In this document: positions 22,113 to 34,581 of the stretch, piece after piece | Position numbering within the stretch: the first letter of the stretch is position 1 | Layout: the number at the start of each line of letters is the position of its first letter | DNA from: Pholiota molesta | Taxonomy: Eukaryota; Basidiomycota; Agaricomycetes; Agaricales; Strophariaceae | Direction of reading: 5' to 3' | Assembly (NCBI GenBank): GCA_014925825.1 | Contig: JACGCK010000031.1 | Coordinates: forward strand, 248,001 to 312,000 | DNA length: 64,000 bases | Notes under the pieces: model-generated | The model's database searches: none | What the model was told of the DNA's origin: nothing | The model's input: only the letters and a program-made list of their open reading frames with translations | Made by a program: the position numbers and the translations under genes

Positions 22113-24789
22113 ATGGACTTACCTCCAGGTGCTGTTTACATACTGCACTTGATTGCTGGCTATTATGATGCGGCGCGCATTTACTTCTTCCTCCAGCTGC
22201 TACAAGCATATCAACCATCCTTCCATATTCCGTTTTGGTGGGGCATCGCAGCCTTTGTACTATCTCGACCAGTCTTTCTTGCTGTCAGGTTCTATTCCAC
22301 GTCATGGGCCAACAAACGAACTGCAGCTGAACTTGGAGCGGTTATTCCTCCGGTTGTTCAAGACTCGTCGATTTCTGTGGTAAAGCAGATGGCAGAGACT
22401 AGCAGAGTCGGATATCCATGTATGTGAACTATATGTCATCCAGTATATAATCCTTTCTTATTTTTCCGTATCTTCCCAAGGCGATATGATGTATCAACTT
22501 AGTCTGAAGTATGGAAACATATTTCAATTCGAACTGTTCCAACAACGCATCGTATGTTTTGCATTTTGATTGTAGATATCTTACATGGTTCACTGTTGAA
22601 CCTCAAGGTTGTGACTATGGAACCGGAACACGTTAAGGTACGTTACTACATGCAGAAATCGTCTTCATTATGCAGACTCGAATCAAACTTACTGCGACTA
22701 GGCGATATTGGCTACTCAATTTGAATCATTCGACAAAGGTGATCTTCTCAACTTTTAGATGGATATATTTCTAACTATTTGAGTGCTCCTATGTTTAGGC
22801 CCAGTATTCATTGACCAGATGGACTCACTTTTGGGGACAGGTGTCTTTAATACCGACGGTACGCAGTTTTATCCTCTCCAAAGTTTGCTGGACTCACGCA
22901 AAAGATAAGGCGAGATGTGGAAGTGAGTACTTTGGACAATATTAGCAGCTCGCGTAACAAGGATCTCCCAGATTCCATCGTTCCATGACTCGCCCCTTCT
23001 TTACCCGTGAACGCATCAGCGATTTCGAAATTTACCATCGTAACTGCAATATCGCTCTCCGCGCAGCAAAAGGCCGACTTGCAGAGGGACTTCCCCTCAA
23101 TTTCCAGGTATGCTATGGGCACAACATTGTATATACACGATGTCTGAATGGTACATTCAAATAGGACCTTGTTTCTCGCTTTACCCTCGACTCGGCCACC
23201 GAATTTCTCTTCGGACACATGGTCGGATCATTAGAGGCTGGTCTCCCATACCCTCCTTCACACACGGCCCAGAATTCGCAATCTCTCAACGCTCACCCAT
23301 CGACGGCCTTTGTCAAGGCGTTTGGCGAAGGACAAGTGTTGTCACTCTGTCGTCTGGGTTACGGGCCCGAGTGGCGTCTTGTGGAATTCGGAACAGACAA
23401 AGTCAAGCCCCTGCGTAAGATTATCGATGAGTTCGCGGAGCCGCTCATGACGGAGGCGTTGGAGAGGTTACAAAGGGAAGTATCTGGGGAGAAAGCTGAG
23501 GAAGATAGTAACTTGCTGGCGCATCTTGTAAGGCATACCCAAGATCGAAAGGTTTTGAAGGACGAGGTTAGCACGTTCTGTTAATCTTTGTAATTCCCTG
23601 CTATCGCTAACTCCGGAGACAGTTGATGAATCTCCTCGTAGCTGGTCGAGATACAGTAAGTACCAAATTATTTTTCTTCCACATACCTCGGCCACTTATC
23701 TTCCATCGCCAACTCCAGACTGGATCGCTTCTCACGTTCGCATTCTACATGCTTACGCAGCATCCCGACATCGAAAGGCGTCTGCGCGAAGAGATCTTCG
23801 AGAAGATAGGTCCCGTAGGCAACCCTACGTACGAGCATATGCGAGAAATGAAATTTATGAGAGCCTTCCTCAATGGTATTGTATTCTCTCTCTCTCTATA
23901 TATATCTTTCAAACCTCATATTAACGGTTTCTCGTCAGAGGTTCTCAGGCTTTATCCACCTGTGTACGTCTTCCGTTTCTAATCTCATCACCATCAAATT
24001 CATCCTTGACCCCCCCATCAGTCCCGCCGATAGCAGGCAAGCGATTCGCGTTGATCTACTGAAAGGGATTCTTACCGACGTGTGCTACGTGTGATTTAGG
24101 TGCGCGAACAAAGACGTTACTCTACCCCCGCGCACCCAGGGCAGAAACCAGTGTATATTCCCGCGAACACTACGTACGTGACCTTGCCACCTTGACAGTT
24201 TTGGCGTGCACATCATTTACAAAATGAACTCAATAGCCTTGTCTATCATATTTTGAACACGCAGCGAAGAACTGATCTATGGGGACCCGATGGTACGTTT
24301 TCTCGAGAAGGACACTGCCAGCAAGCTGATGTTCCTTCATGCATAGCCATGCAATTCGATCCCGACAGGTTCCTAGACGAGAGACTACACAAATATCTAG
24401 TCCCGAATCCCTATATTTTCTTTCCTTTCAACGCCGGGCCCAGAATCTGTCTGGGACAGCAGGTACGCTCTTAAGGTGTATTTCTGATGTTGCTGAGATG
24501 CTGACCAGTCTGGGGCACACAGTTCGCGTATCATGAGGCGACGTTCTTTCTCGTGCGGCTGTTGCAGGAATTCACTGGCTTCGCTCTGGATGATTCGAAT
24601 GCTAAGCCACCCGCGGACTGGGCTCAGGCAGCCGGCCGCAAGGGTACTGAGAAGGTTCATCTATTGTCTCATTTGACGATGTATGTCAAGGTGCGTGTAT
24701 ATTTCAATATTTGCTCTTGAACGTCGGTACTTAGCATTGGAACGTAGGATGGGCTATGGGTCCGCATGCAGGAGTTGAACACTGCCTAG
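22113..24789 (+). CDS. Cytochrome P450 monooxygenase, CYP63-like
   Basis: Membrane-anchored heme monooxygenase of the ER. About 14 exons. The N-terminus has hydrophobic segments (IYFFLQLL and [14 protein letters not shown]). Helix C region: [13 protein letters not shown]. Helix [17 protein letters not shown] with the AGRDT oxygen-activation motif. Helix K: EVLRLYPP with the E-x-x-R pair. PERF region: [10 protein letters not shown]. Heme loop: [14 protein letters not shown], which gives F-x-x-G-x-R-x-C-x-G with the Cys ligand. The tail [20 protein letters not shown] and the final [10 protein letters not shown] match CYP63 and related Agaricomycete families that oxidise alkanes and xenobiotics. 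The exon around 24100-24173 is the only doubtful part. Read in phase it gives a poorly conserved VREQRRYST before [12 protein letters not shown], whereas another frame gives CANKDVTLP. All catalytic motifs are present. Confidence 0.9.
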
Positions 24790-24904
24790 TTTTTGTAATT
24801 AATATGTGAACATGTGCTTATCGGCTTGGAAATTATACTTACTGATAGTGCTCTCAAGCCGAGATGAAGACGGAGGTTAGGACAAGTGTTCCGGTCGGTA
24901 CGCT

Positions 24905-25405
24905 TTCGTTGGACCGAGATTCGAAATCCCACTATGACAGTGGTAGGGTCTTAGGACCTATTTATAAAAGTCATGATTTGCAGCCCCCGGTAAGAGTCTG
25001 CAGGAATTCAAGGCTATGTAGCATGAGACGCAATCTAATATTAGTAGCGCAAAGACCAGTAGTAATTTATAAATACTCAAGTTGTACCCGAGTCTGTAAT
25101 AATTCAATTTAAAAGCTGTGTAGAATGAGAAATCCGATATTACTTAGGGCGAAGAGGCCGGGAAATGAGTCTTAAAAGTCATTCGACGCTGTGTAGAATG
25201 AGATGCAATATGATATCAGTAGCGCCAAAAGCCGCAGTAAGTTAAGAATACTTACTCGAGTTTGTAAGGACTCAGAGCTGCGTGGATGAGAAATCCAGTA
25301 TGAGTAAGGCGATGAGGCCGATGCAAGTTCAACGCGCGTATGATTTGGCTTGTACGCTGTGTAGAATGAGATGCAATGAATCATTAGGAGCGCAAAGACC
25401 GTTCG
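24905..25405. repeat. Tandem array of two alternating ~85-base subunits
   Basis: Two related subunits alternate. Type A contains GTGTAGAATGAGATGCAAT and a later AGCGCAAAGACC, at about 25013, 25187 and 25355. Type B contains GAATGAGAAATCC and a later GGCGAAGAGGCCG, at about 25114 and 25277, with a decayed partial unit at about 24916. The A-to-A distance is about 170 bases and A-to-B about 75-100. The array ends just before the TATA box and start of the membrane protein gene at 25551. It is non-coding on both strands and its function is unknown. Confidence 0.75.
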
Positions 25406-25423
25406 TTTTGATTTAGCTTTCAT

Positions 25424-25430
25424 ATAAAGA
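25424..25430 (+). promoter_or_regulatory. TATA box upstream of the membrane protein gene
   Basis: TATAAAG about 120 bases upstream of the ATG at 25551. Assigned by sequence and position only. Confidence 0.4.
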
Positions 25431-25550
25431 CAACCTCGAGGGTAAGAAGCGAACAAGCCAGTAGATCGACCTTGGATTAACAGCAGCAAACCAGCAGCTA
25501 TCTCACCAACTTGACTTTGCACTCCATCAACCTGGGGAGCTCAGACCGTC

Positions 25551-26533
25551 ATGGCCAGCAACGTTGTACATCGACTTCCGCAGACGTGAGTGTTGATTCA
25601 ATTTGTGGCAAATAAAACTTATACTGAGAATATGTGTAAGACAAGGCAATGCAGCAAGCGATACTCTACAAGAGAAATTCATCAGCGGCTGGAATTGGTT
25701 ACAGAGAGGTGTTTGCCTGATAGCAACGCTTAACCTTTGTCGCGTCTTTTACCAAACATGCCGCCTTCCACCAAGAGCGCCAACAGATGTATCAGAGAGG
25801 CTCCCTTTTCCTGTCAGCTGCAACGACAGAGTCGCCGAATGGAAGGGGATCCTAAGAAGAATGAAGAAAGAATGGAAGCAAATTTCCTTAGGTTGCGCTC
25901 TTATTTTAACGTACGTGTTTTGGTGCATATTCGTCCGATATGTACTAACCAGTTAAATTTTGAATTTACTAGTCTTTCCGTTGCGCTCTTGCAGATTAAT
26001 TTGGTTCTGCAAAGCACGATTGGGAGGACAACAGCCATTGCAACATTTATATTGTCAGGTGCTGGTCTCGTCCTCAGCATCACCTTCAGATTGGTTATTA
26101 ATCGACCCAGGGATGGAAAATGCCCGAATCGGTTGATCAGGGTTAGTAGTTCGACTTTGGTTACGAGGCGTCAGCAATGTTGATATTTGTATTCACCGTC
26201 TTAGGCATCCAAAGCTTTTGATAACTTGGAGTCTGTCGAATTTTGGTCCCTTCTCGCACTTCCGTTGTCGTTCCTTGTATGGTGCGCCAATATTTCTCTC
26301 CTGCTTTTCCTCAAATTGGATCATATAATTTGGATTCGATGCGTCTAGGTCAATCGTACTCTGTGTCATTACTGTACTTGTTTTGTCATGGACCATGCAA
26401 AAGGGAAGTGCAGATGGCGACAGCGCGGCGACGAGGGTCGGAGACATCGTCAGTGCGGCTTTTCTAATGACGTTGATGCTGGTTGTTATCTGCTCGGGAT
26501 ATCGAGCAATCAAATTTGCAAGAGAGCTGTGTT
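25551..26533 (+). CDS. Uncharacterised multi-pass membrane protein (paralog A)
   Basis: Starts MASNVVHRLPQT. Five exons, with introns after codon phases that fit throughout. The protein has a cytosolic-looking charged segment (EWKGILRRMKKEWKQISLG) and then hydrophobic helices: CALILTLSVALLQINLVL, AIATFILSGAGLVLSI, LLALPLSFLVWSIVLCVITVLVLSW and VSAAFLMTLMLVVICSGY. It ends AIKFARELC. A homolog with the same exon pattern and the same last eight residues (IKFARELC) lies on the minus strand at 34582-35564. I recognise the pair as related to each other but not to any named family. No catalytic motif is visible, and a structural or transport role cannot be claimed. The tandem array at 24.9-25.4 kb lies directly upstream. 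Confidence 0.72.
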
Positions 26534-27359
26534 AGAGACTATAACAAAAAGTACTTTTTCTTTCTTTCTTTTGCTTCTATGGCGTACGCTGTCTGTGGAC
26601 ATATTTTGCTCTTGTACTATTATTCCAAACCTTGAACATGGTCGTCGTGGACGTCTCCTAGCGCTCGCGAACGTTATAAATTAATGAAGAGCCTATCCTA
26701 AGTACTCTATTTCTGCGGCTCTGCCTGTGACTTATTTAATGTTTGACTGAGCTTTATGTTCACATAACACGAGATTCTAGTCTGATTGACTCTCTCAGAG
26801 GCACGTTTCTGCACTTGACCAATACTTTGCCAATACTATAGCATGTGCCGATGTCAGCTCTCATGTTACAAATTAGCAAGCAGTGTTAATAAGAGCGCCA
26901 CGCTTTACTTGGACTATATCTGTGAATGACAGAACCTCCTGATGAGCCGATTTCTCCCCTTTCCTCCGGACTGTTCGGATTCTAGCTATTGCAGGGCGAT
27001 ACACTTTGAAAATGAAGTCAGCATTCGGGGATTACCACAGATCTACCGCAGGCATTGCCCACAGAGGCCCGAGTACACTCTGAGAACGAAGTCAGTATTC
27101 GGGGATTGCCACAGATTGGCCGCAGACATTGCGCAAACGGGCGCCAAAGCGCGCGCCTATGTGACAGTCACGAAACGAGTCACTGCGACCCGGGTTGATC
27201 CGAACTTGGAAGCGTGGGGAAACATTTGCAAAAAAATAGACTGGTACGAATCGTTTCGGCAGGTTCTCCTTCACAGCCAACGTTGGGGCATTTCCAACAC
27301 CCACCAGGGGCATACCCACAACATCCACCAAGGTGTCGCCAGACACCCCCTAGGCAGTC
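26534..27359. other. Intergenic stretch upstream of the PPR gene, with a 74-base direct duplication
   Basis: No gene. Two 60-base copies beginning ACACT(T/C)TGA at 27001 and 27075 match at about 50 of 60 positions, a tandem duplication with 74-base spacing. The stretch just before the PPR start is rich in CCACC/CAACC steps. Confidence 0.6.
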
Positions 27360-30300
27360 ATGCTGCCCCACATCCTACATAGTACGGGACGCGCGGTCGC
27401 CGTCGTCCACAACCAAACCCACGCTTTTCGCAATGTCCTCCAGCTGCAGTCGAGTGGGCCGTCGTCGGGCTCGGGGTCAGGTTGGGGGAACGGTCCAGGT
27501 CCAGGAGGCTCCAAGTATGGCGCCGGAAGCCGTTTCTATACTGGCTACAATGTATGTTCTCAATCGACGCCTGCTCGCGTGCTTCTCTCATTGTTTGCAC
27601 AGAGCGCGGGGCGTGCAGTGACCCAGGCGAACGCGGTGACTTCGCAGGATGGACCGACTATTCAGGTCGATGAACAAGAAGAGGTTGCGCCCAAGCGGGC
27701 CATCTTGCCCACCCCGAGCAGGAAACCTCGCATGCGAAGCTCCAGCGTGTCGATGGGCGTCAGCGGTCGCATGGAACGCGGTGAAAAATTAGGTGTCCTC
27801 AAGACCGTTCAGCTGCACACGCGCGGAAAACATGCATTCGCGCCTGTAGAATCAATGGCCTCGGCGAAGGAAAGGCTTCTCGCCGACCCCCTCCCCGTGG
27901 TTCCTACCACAACTACGATCACGACCACAACTACTCAACCCTTACTCGTCCGCCGCAACTCGACCTCTGCCCCGTTAAGCCCTTTATTAAACGCGACTGA
28001 ACCACCTATTCCTCTGCCCGAGGCCAATGGGCAACCCACAGAGCAATCGGAACAACCTACCTCGGAGAGCAAGGCTTCCAGAGGCCCCTTTGACGTTGAT
28101 ATCTCAAACTTGCGCTATCTTGCTAACACTGGGGACGCTGCAAACAAACTTCCCAAGGCCGTACGCAGAATATTGGCCAAACACGATAAACCATCTGTCG
28201 AGGTCTTCAATACCATCTTCTGGGCTTTCATCAAGACTCGTGCCGAGGGTACACCTCTCGGGCCTATCATCGATGCATACAATGCCATGCTTAACAAATC
28301 TGTCTTGCCCAACGTCGAAACCTATGAGCTGCTCATCCAGGTGCTGACTACGCGCGATCAGGAAGTCCACCGTGCAAAAGTCTCTCTGGACCTCCGCATG
28401 AAGAGGCAGCCCTTGGTAGGACGGACGGAATCTGCGCTATCGGAAGGCGACCAGGAGCGACGCGCACAACTGGAGCAAGAGGACAACTTCGCGTCTGCCA
28501 TGTCGCTTTTCGAGGGCGTCTTGGCCGTCGGCGGCAAGGATCAGCTCCAGGCCAGCACTTTCGTTCGCCTCGTCCACTGCGCTGCGAACCACAGCGACGT
28601 TCACGCGGCCATCCATGTTTTCGCACAGTTGGAGTCCCTGCAAATTCCTATCCCTATCCCGATGTACCGCTACCTGATCCTCGCGTTTTCGAATGCCGGC
28701 CAAATTGAACAGGCGGAGGAAATCTTCAAGTCGTTCGTTGACGCAGGCGTACGGAGCAAACTGGCACGGTATCCTGCGCACTTGGCTCAAGCTGGCCGCC
28801 AAGCCCATATCATGGTTTGGAACACCATGATGGAGGCGTACTTCCGCGCCGGCGCCCCGGAAAAGGCTATCGAGCTCGTCGACCAGGTCCTGAAATCAGA
28901 GGCAGGAAACAACTTCACCCCCGCCGATGTGCCCATCGCGACGTCGTCTATGTTCTCGACCGTCATCAGCGGGTTCCTGCAGGCGGGCGACGTCGCATCC
29001 GCGCTGGCTTGGTTCGATAAGCTGTTGACACAGGAGAAGGCGCCGGACGATCCGTACCAGGGCATTTCGGGCGGCGTCATGCGCCCCGACGGTCTTTCAT
29101 GGTTCCTGATGCTCGATGCTCTCGCGACACACGGCATGATCGAGGACATGAACCGGATTTTCAAAGTGCTCAAGGACGTGCACGTCGAAGACAGCATCCG
29201 CATCACCTCGACCATGCGCCTCATCCTCTACACCGCCAACTTCGACTACCTGGACAAGCGCACCGCGGACCGCGACGCCGCCGTCGCGCTCGTCGACTGG
29301 ATGCTGCAGGACCTGGCAGAGGCGCGCGAGGAGAGCGCCTCGCACCTGCAGTGGAACAAGCTGATGCGGATCATGTGCAGCCATCTCGTGACGTACGGCG
29401 CGCTCGACCGCGCGGCGCGCGTGTTCCACGACGCGACGGTGCAGATCTACACGGACGGCAACATCTCGCTCTCGGTCAACCCGATTCTGATGGCGCAGGT
29501 CATGGGGCGCAAGGTGCAGAACTTCATCCAGCGCGTGTACCGCGTGGTGTACCAGGGCGCGGGCGCGCTGTCGTTCCTCCCCGCGCTGCTCCTCGCGCGG
29601 CTGGCGCACCAGCTGGAGCTGCAGTATGATTTGATGTTCGCGCCCGTGCTGCTGCACGCGTACGGGCTGGCGAAGGCGGACGGGACGCTGGAGTTCACCA
29701 CGTTCACGGCGGAGGAGTGGGAGGTGCTCCTCATGCACGCGGCGCACTTCGAGCTCAACGCGCTAGACGGCAACCCCGCGCAGCTGCCGCACATTCGGCA
29801 CTTCGCGTTCAGCGGGGACGTGCTGTCGCTGCTTGAGGAGTTCCGCAGCCGGGACGCGGCGTTCGAGACGTTGAGCGAGGACGTCAGGCAGCGCATCGTC
29901 AGCGTGGTCGACAAGAAGATGGGTGTGGAGGGACGGCAGGAGCTCTTCGCGAGCTACGGCCCGGCGTACGCGGCGACCTCGGAGCACTACGACCAGCTCC
30001 GGTACCGCGCGCTGGAGAACGCGGTGGTCAAGTCGGCGGACCTCCTCGAGCCCGTCGAGGCGCAGCTGCTGCCGCTCGACGAGCAACTGCAAATCAAGTC
30101 GGACACCTACCTCTCCCGGGCCATCACGCACGTCCTCGGCTCCGTCGCGGTCGTCGTGCAGGAGCGCCAGCTGAACAAGGCCTACAAGATGTTCGAGAAC
30201 GGGCTGCAGCGCGGCGTCGCGCCCGCGCCGTACGTGCTCTGCCGGCTGATCGAGGGCTGGGGCCGCTTCGGGGCCCTCGACCGCGTGCGCGAGCTGTACA

Positions 30301-31738
30301 CCGCGGCGCAGGCGGTGCTCGCGCAGGAGCCGGCGGAGAGCCAAAGGTACGAGTGGGCCGCGGTCGAGAACAGCATGGTGATCGCGCTCGCGCACGCGGG
30401 GCACGTCGACGCGGCGCACGTGCACCGCGCGCGCATCCTCGCGCAGGGGCTCGCGCCGTCCGCGGACGCCTACGGCATCCTGGTGCAGCTCGTGCGCGAC
30501 ACGACGGACGACACGTCCGGCGCGATCGCGCTGTTCCAGGAGGCGGTGGAGCGCGGGGTGAAGCCGAACATGTACCTATACAACAACATCATCTCGAAGC
30601 TGTCGAAGGCGCGCAAGGCGGACTACGCGCTCGAGCTGTTCCAGCAGATGAAGGCGAGCGGGGTCCGGGTGTCGTCGATTACGTATGGGACGGTGATCGG
30701 GGCGTGTGCGCGGGTGGGCGACGTCGCGTCGGCGGAGAGCCTGTTCAAGGAGATGACAAGGTCGCGCAACTTCAAGCCGCGGGTGCCGCCGTATAACACG
30801 ATGATGCAGCTGCATACGACGACGAAGCCGAACAGGGTGTCTGCGCTTTACTACTACGATGAGATGCGCAAGGCCGGTGTGAGCCCATCTGCTCATACTT
30901 ACAAGGTGCGTAATTCTGTATTTATTTCTGGCCATATTTATCGATAACATTTATTCTTCGCGTATTGTAGCTGCTCTTGGACGCTTACGGCTCAGTCGAA
31001 CCCGTCGAACTCGAACCCATGGAGAAAGTCTTTTCCCAGCTGTTGAAGGATAAATCCGTCGAAGTCACAGGTGCCCACTTTGCCTCGCTCATCAACGCCT
31101 ACGGATGTGTCTCCAAGGACCTGGACAAGGCGATCTCCGTCTTCGAGTCCATGGGCACCTACGCCCGCGCACCCAAGCCGGACGCCGTCGCCTTCGAAGC
31201 CATCATCAACGCTATCGTCGCACACAAGCAGACCGACCTCCTCCCCGTTTACATCAACAAGATGGTGGAGGCGGGCGTACACATGACGGCGTACATCGCG
31301 AACTTCTTGATCAAGGGCTACGCTAATGTCGGCGATTTGGAGAAGGCGCGCGAGATCTTCGAGTCGCTTTCGAACCCCCCGACTGGCGTCGCTGCTCCTA
31401 ATAACCATGTTCCGCACAGTCCAGATATGAGCAGTGAGGTTCCTGTTATGGCACCTGTATATCGTGAAGTACGTGATTCTTGTGTTGTATCGGTTGTATT
31501 TTCCATTTTCTAACTGTATCTTCTTAGCCTTCAACATGGGAAGTCATGGTGAGAGCGGAACTTGGCGCGGGCAATCGCGATGCCGCGCTGGATCTGCTTG
31601 AACGATTGAGAGAACGGTACGTTGCTATCCGTTTCTCAATCTCTTTTCAATCTCACGAATCTCTCCTATAGACAATACCCCGAAGCAGTCTACAGTCGAA
31701 TAAGCGGAATCCTCACGGATTTCTCTGTTCCACAATAA
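27360..31738 (+). CDS. Large mitochondrial pentatricopeptide-repeat protein
   Basis: RNA-binding helical-repeat protein, by family expected to act on mitochondrial transcripts. Four exons (27360-30905, 30971-31468, 31528-31616, 31672-31738) sum to exactly 1,400 codons, 1,399 residues. The N-terminus lacks acidic residues and is rich in Ser, Arg, His and Gly, fitting a mitochondrial presequence. After a disordered Pro/Thr-rich region (about residues 100-230), many degenerate 35-residue helical pairs follow. The clearest are near the C-terminus: PNMYLYNNIISKLSKARKAD, then a unit starting VSSITYGTVIGACARVGDV, then one with PRVPPYNTMMQLH, and FASLINAYGC. GC content of the first exon is much higher in its 3' half (29-30.9 kb) than in its neighbours. 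Which transcript it serves is not decidable. Confidence 0.9.
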
Positions 31739-32224
31739 GCACTTCATCCCCCATCATGGACTACCCACCCCGGATATCGAACCCAAACTGACACGGACAT
31801 GTTTTAAACATGTACAAGATGCGCATCTAACGCTCTTCCACCCTCTCTAATCACAATGACATCCGCCCGCCACGCGGATGCCACGCGCTTTCACCAACCT
31901 CAATGTGTATCATACTGCCTATCTATCTCTCAATCATCCTGCCATTTGTATTACCCAGTAGACAGCATTTACCTGTTCGTTTTCGCCCAGTACTTATTTA
32001 CCCGTACTGATCCCTAAAAGTAGAGTATGTGCCGAACATCCTCTCTCCCCCATCGCTATTGTTTATTTACCCGTGTAGAGGGCCATTACGACAGTTATAT
32101 AGCTAGTCATCCGTTTGGATTTAAATTATAGACCAACGACTCGGACGAAAAAGAGTGGAATGAATGAGCCCGATGATTAGCTGGATTTTGATGGCGTAAA
32201 ATCAATTACAACTCGAACAGCTAG
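31739..32224. other. Intergenic stretch between two convergent genes
   Basis: 3' ends of the PPR and coilin-like genes face each other here. C/T-rich and AT-rich, with no coding signal. Confidence 0.6.
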
Positions 32225-34258
32225 CTAGATAGTTAACAATCGCCATTCAGAGCTGAGCACATCAACCCAGGCCACTGTCTCGTCTACTTCCTCTCCTTCC
32301 TCTCCGTCACCTCCAGTACCGTTCAACCCAAATGCGAATGCAGCTTCGTTATCGGCGGTTCGGCGTATGGCCCGCACGATCACCCCTTTCCCAGAGACGG
32401 CGTCCGGGCCTTCCACTACCCGTGCCACATTCAGCAGAACTTCAGGAGAGAATGTGCGAGGGTTGATAGCCAATGCCTATGATTCGCGAATGAGAAAAGG
32501 CACAGGTAGAGTATAAGCAGAACGCGGGCAACACGCACCTTCCAGCCAACGAAACTGCCTGGCGTGAGTTGATCATGGCTCGAGACCAGCGACGCACTAT
32601 CCCACTGCTTCTCCGCGCGATCCCAGTCAAATCCGAGTCCACCAGTGGTTGCACCACCCCCACTCGTTCCTTCCGAGTAATCCAGCAGCACATCCCCGGC
32701 CGCTGCAGCACCGTCACCGGCGTCACCCCGCGCCCCCTCCTCCGCATAATACGAATCGTCCCCGTAGTACTGCTCTTCTTCGTACGATACTCTCTTCTTC
32801 TTGCCCCTACTCTTCTTCGCCCTGGCGGACTTGCCGTTGTGCTCGGCGGAGTAGGAGTAGTCGCCCCACATGCCGGCTTCGACGTCGACGCTCGTCACGA
32901 ACATATTGGACGGCAGCGCGCCGCGCTCCTGGATCTCGGAGGGCGGTATGAGGCGTGCGTGTGGCGCCGGGCCGGTCGAGTTGAACAACGACACCGACGA
33001 CGGGGTCGAGGCGGACGCGATGGCGGACGCTTGGGGTGGGCCATCGATGGGCATCCGCTCGTCCGCGGATTCGGTGTGTGCGGGTTGTGAGGGCGCGGGT
33101 ATATCCGCGGCGGTGCTAGGACGCTGCTCGTCGAAGACGATCTTCTGGGGAATCGGATTCGACATGGAGAGCTTGAACCCCTTCTTCTTGTTTTTGTTCC
33201 GCATGGAGCTCATCATGACCTGATCCTGGGTGATATACACAGGAGCGGGCGTTGAGTCATTGCTACCAGCATTGGCAGCGTCGGTGGAGGTTGAAGCCTG
33301 AGCTGTGACGGATGCAGCGGGAGGTGGGGATGGAGGGAGAGGGATTGCCGCTGGGTTAATCGTGGACGGTCGTGGTTTCGGGGGTCCTAGAGGTGTGCTG
33401 TTTACTTCGGAGGCTCCGTTCAAGGTAGGCGCTGTGGAAGCAACGCCAGACTTCAGATATTCTCGCTTTTTTCGACGACGTTTGTTCCGGGAGTGAGTTG
33501 AAGGCTTGCCCAGACCAGGAGGTACATGAATGACGCTTGATTTATAGAATTAAGCCGGCGAGCTTGGATAAAAGAAGAAGGCTTACGTTGTAGTAGATTT
33601 GGGAATTACTGAACGATTGGTAATGGCCTTTTTTGAAGACAGCGCTCTCGAGGGCGATGACGAAACAGAGGATGATGAAGTGGATGAGGTGGATGAGGAA
33701 GATGTGGACGAGGAAGATGAGGAGGAAGAGGATGAAGACGAGGACGAGGAAGATGAGTCCGATTCAGATTCACTTTCATATGATACTGGAAACGGTTTGA
33801 CGACGCGATTTTTAGTTGAAGTTGTAACAAGTCCCGATGGCGTAGGCTGCACAGTCGATAAAATATTGGGTTCTTTGGAGATATGCGATCTTTTTCGCTT
33901 CTGGCCATGAGGTTCCTCTGTTCAAGCAAAAAATCAATACGACTCAAAAGGCACTGACGAACTGCGCACCAGGCACCACACGCATCTCAACATCTGCTAC
34001 CTCCGGTGGCGAGAGCTGCTTTACACAGATAAGATCTCCATCCCGTACAGCTGAGAAAGGACTATCGTCTAGTAGTTCGAAACCATCGAGCACGAGGATA
34101 AGATTTCGTCCATGGTATTGGGCATTTTTCAGGCCTTGAACGCGTCGACAAAGTTCATCCTTGAGGTGGGCTATGTTCTCTGGAACGTTATGTGCATCTG
34201 GGACAAACCATGCCTTTACTTCGGGTAGTGGGCTATAGGTTTGGATGCGTATACGCAT
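32225..34258 (-). CDS. Coilin-like Cajal-body protein
   Basis: Nuclear scaffold protein of Cajal bodies, linked to snRNP maturation. The N-terminal exon (34258-33970) encodes MRIRIQTYSPLPEVKAWF and later LILVLDGFELLDDSPFSAVRDGDLICVKQ, which match the ubiquitin-like self-association domain of coilin, including its DGFELLDDSP turn. The splice donor GTGCGC gives MRVVPE|EPHGQKRKRS, a basic nuclear signal. A long Ser-rich acidic run and a second basic cluster (RNKRRRKKREY) follow, as in animal and plant coilins. The central part is disordered. The final exons (GLGFDWDRAEKQWDSASL, SFVGWK|ALAINPRTFSPEVL) occupy the place of the tudor-like C-terminal domain, though only weakly similar. Start is chosen at 34258, where similarity begins; an in-frame Met lies further up at 34351. 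Coilin is absent from many fungal lineages, so its presence is notable. Confidence 0.85.
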
Positions 34259-34581
34259 GGGAGCCAGAGGGTAGGCTTTCAGGGAAGTGGTGGTAAGAAA
34301 CAAGTCAAAGTTTGGATAAAAGCGGGCCCAGTTCCCATCACATGATCGCATCTTATATACTGCTACCGTGATGATAACCGGCTGGGCGCTTAAATCAGTT
34401 CGGACGTCCTGTGAGATCTACTGCAGGGCGTTCCATCTTAACGACGACACTACAGCTAATAACGTCAATATATTATGTTTGGGACAAAGATAAACAAGCG
34501 TAGACCTATTCAAGATTCCTGGATTCATGACACAAAAAAAAAATTATGCACTACAATGTGGACAGAGAAATCGAAACTTGT
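34259..34581. other. Short spacer
   Basis: Promoter side of the coilin-like gene and 3' flank of membrane paralog B. No gene or repeat is seen. Confidence 0.55.

Noticed and set aside
848..24789. Biosynthetic gene cluster linking peroxygenase, GMC oxidoreductase and P450
   Set aside because: No core synthase, transporter or cluster regulator lies nearby, and unrelated housekeeping genes separate them.
24905..25405. CRISPR-like array
   Set aside because: Eukaryotic context, subunits diverge along their whole length, and there are no unique spacers between identical repeats.
29097..30796. Long antisense and shifted frames inside the PPR gene
   Set aside because: They are shadows caused by high GC in the third codon position of the PPR exon, and consist of His/Arg/Gly repeats.
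33599..33910. Acidic Asp/Glu-rich plus-strand protein
   Set aside because: It is the antisense of the poly-Ser tract of the coilin-like gene.
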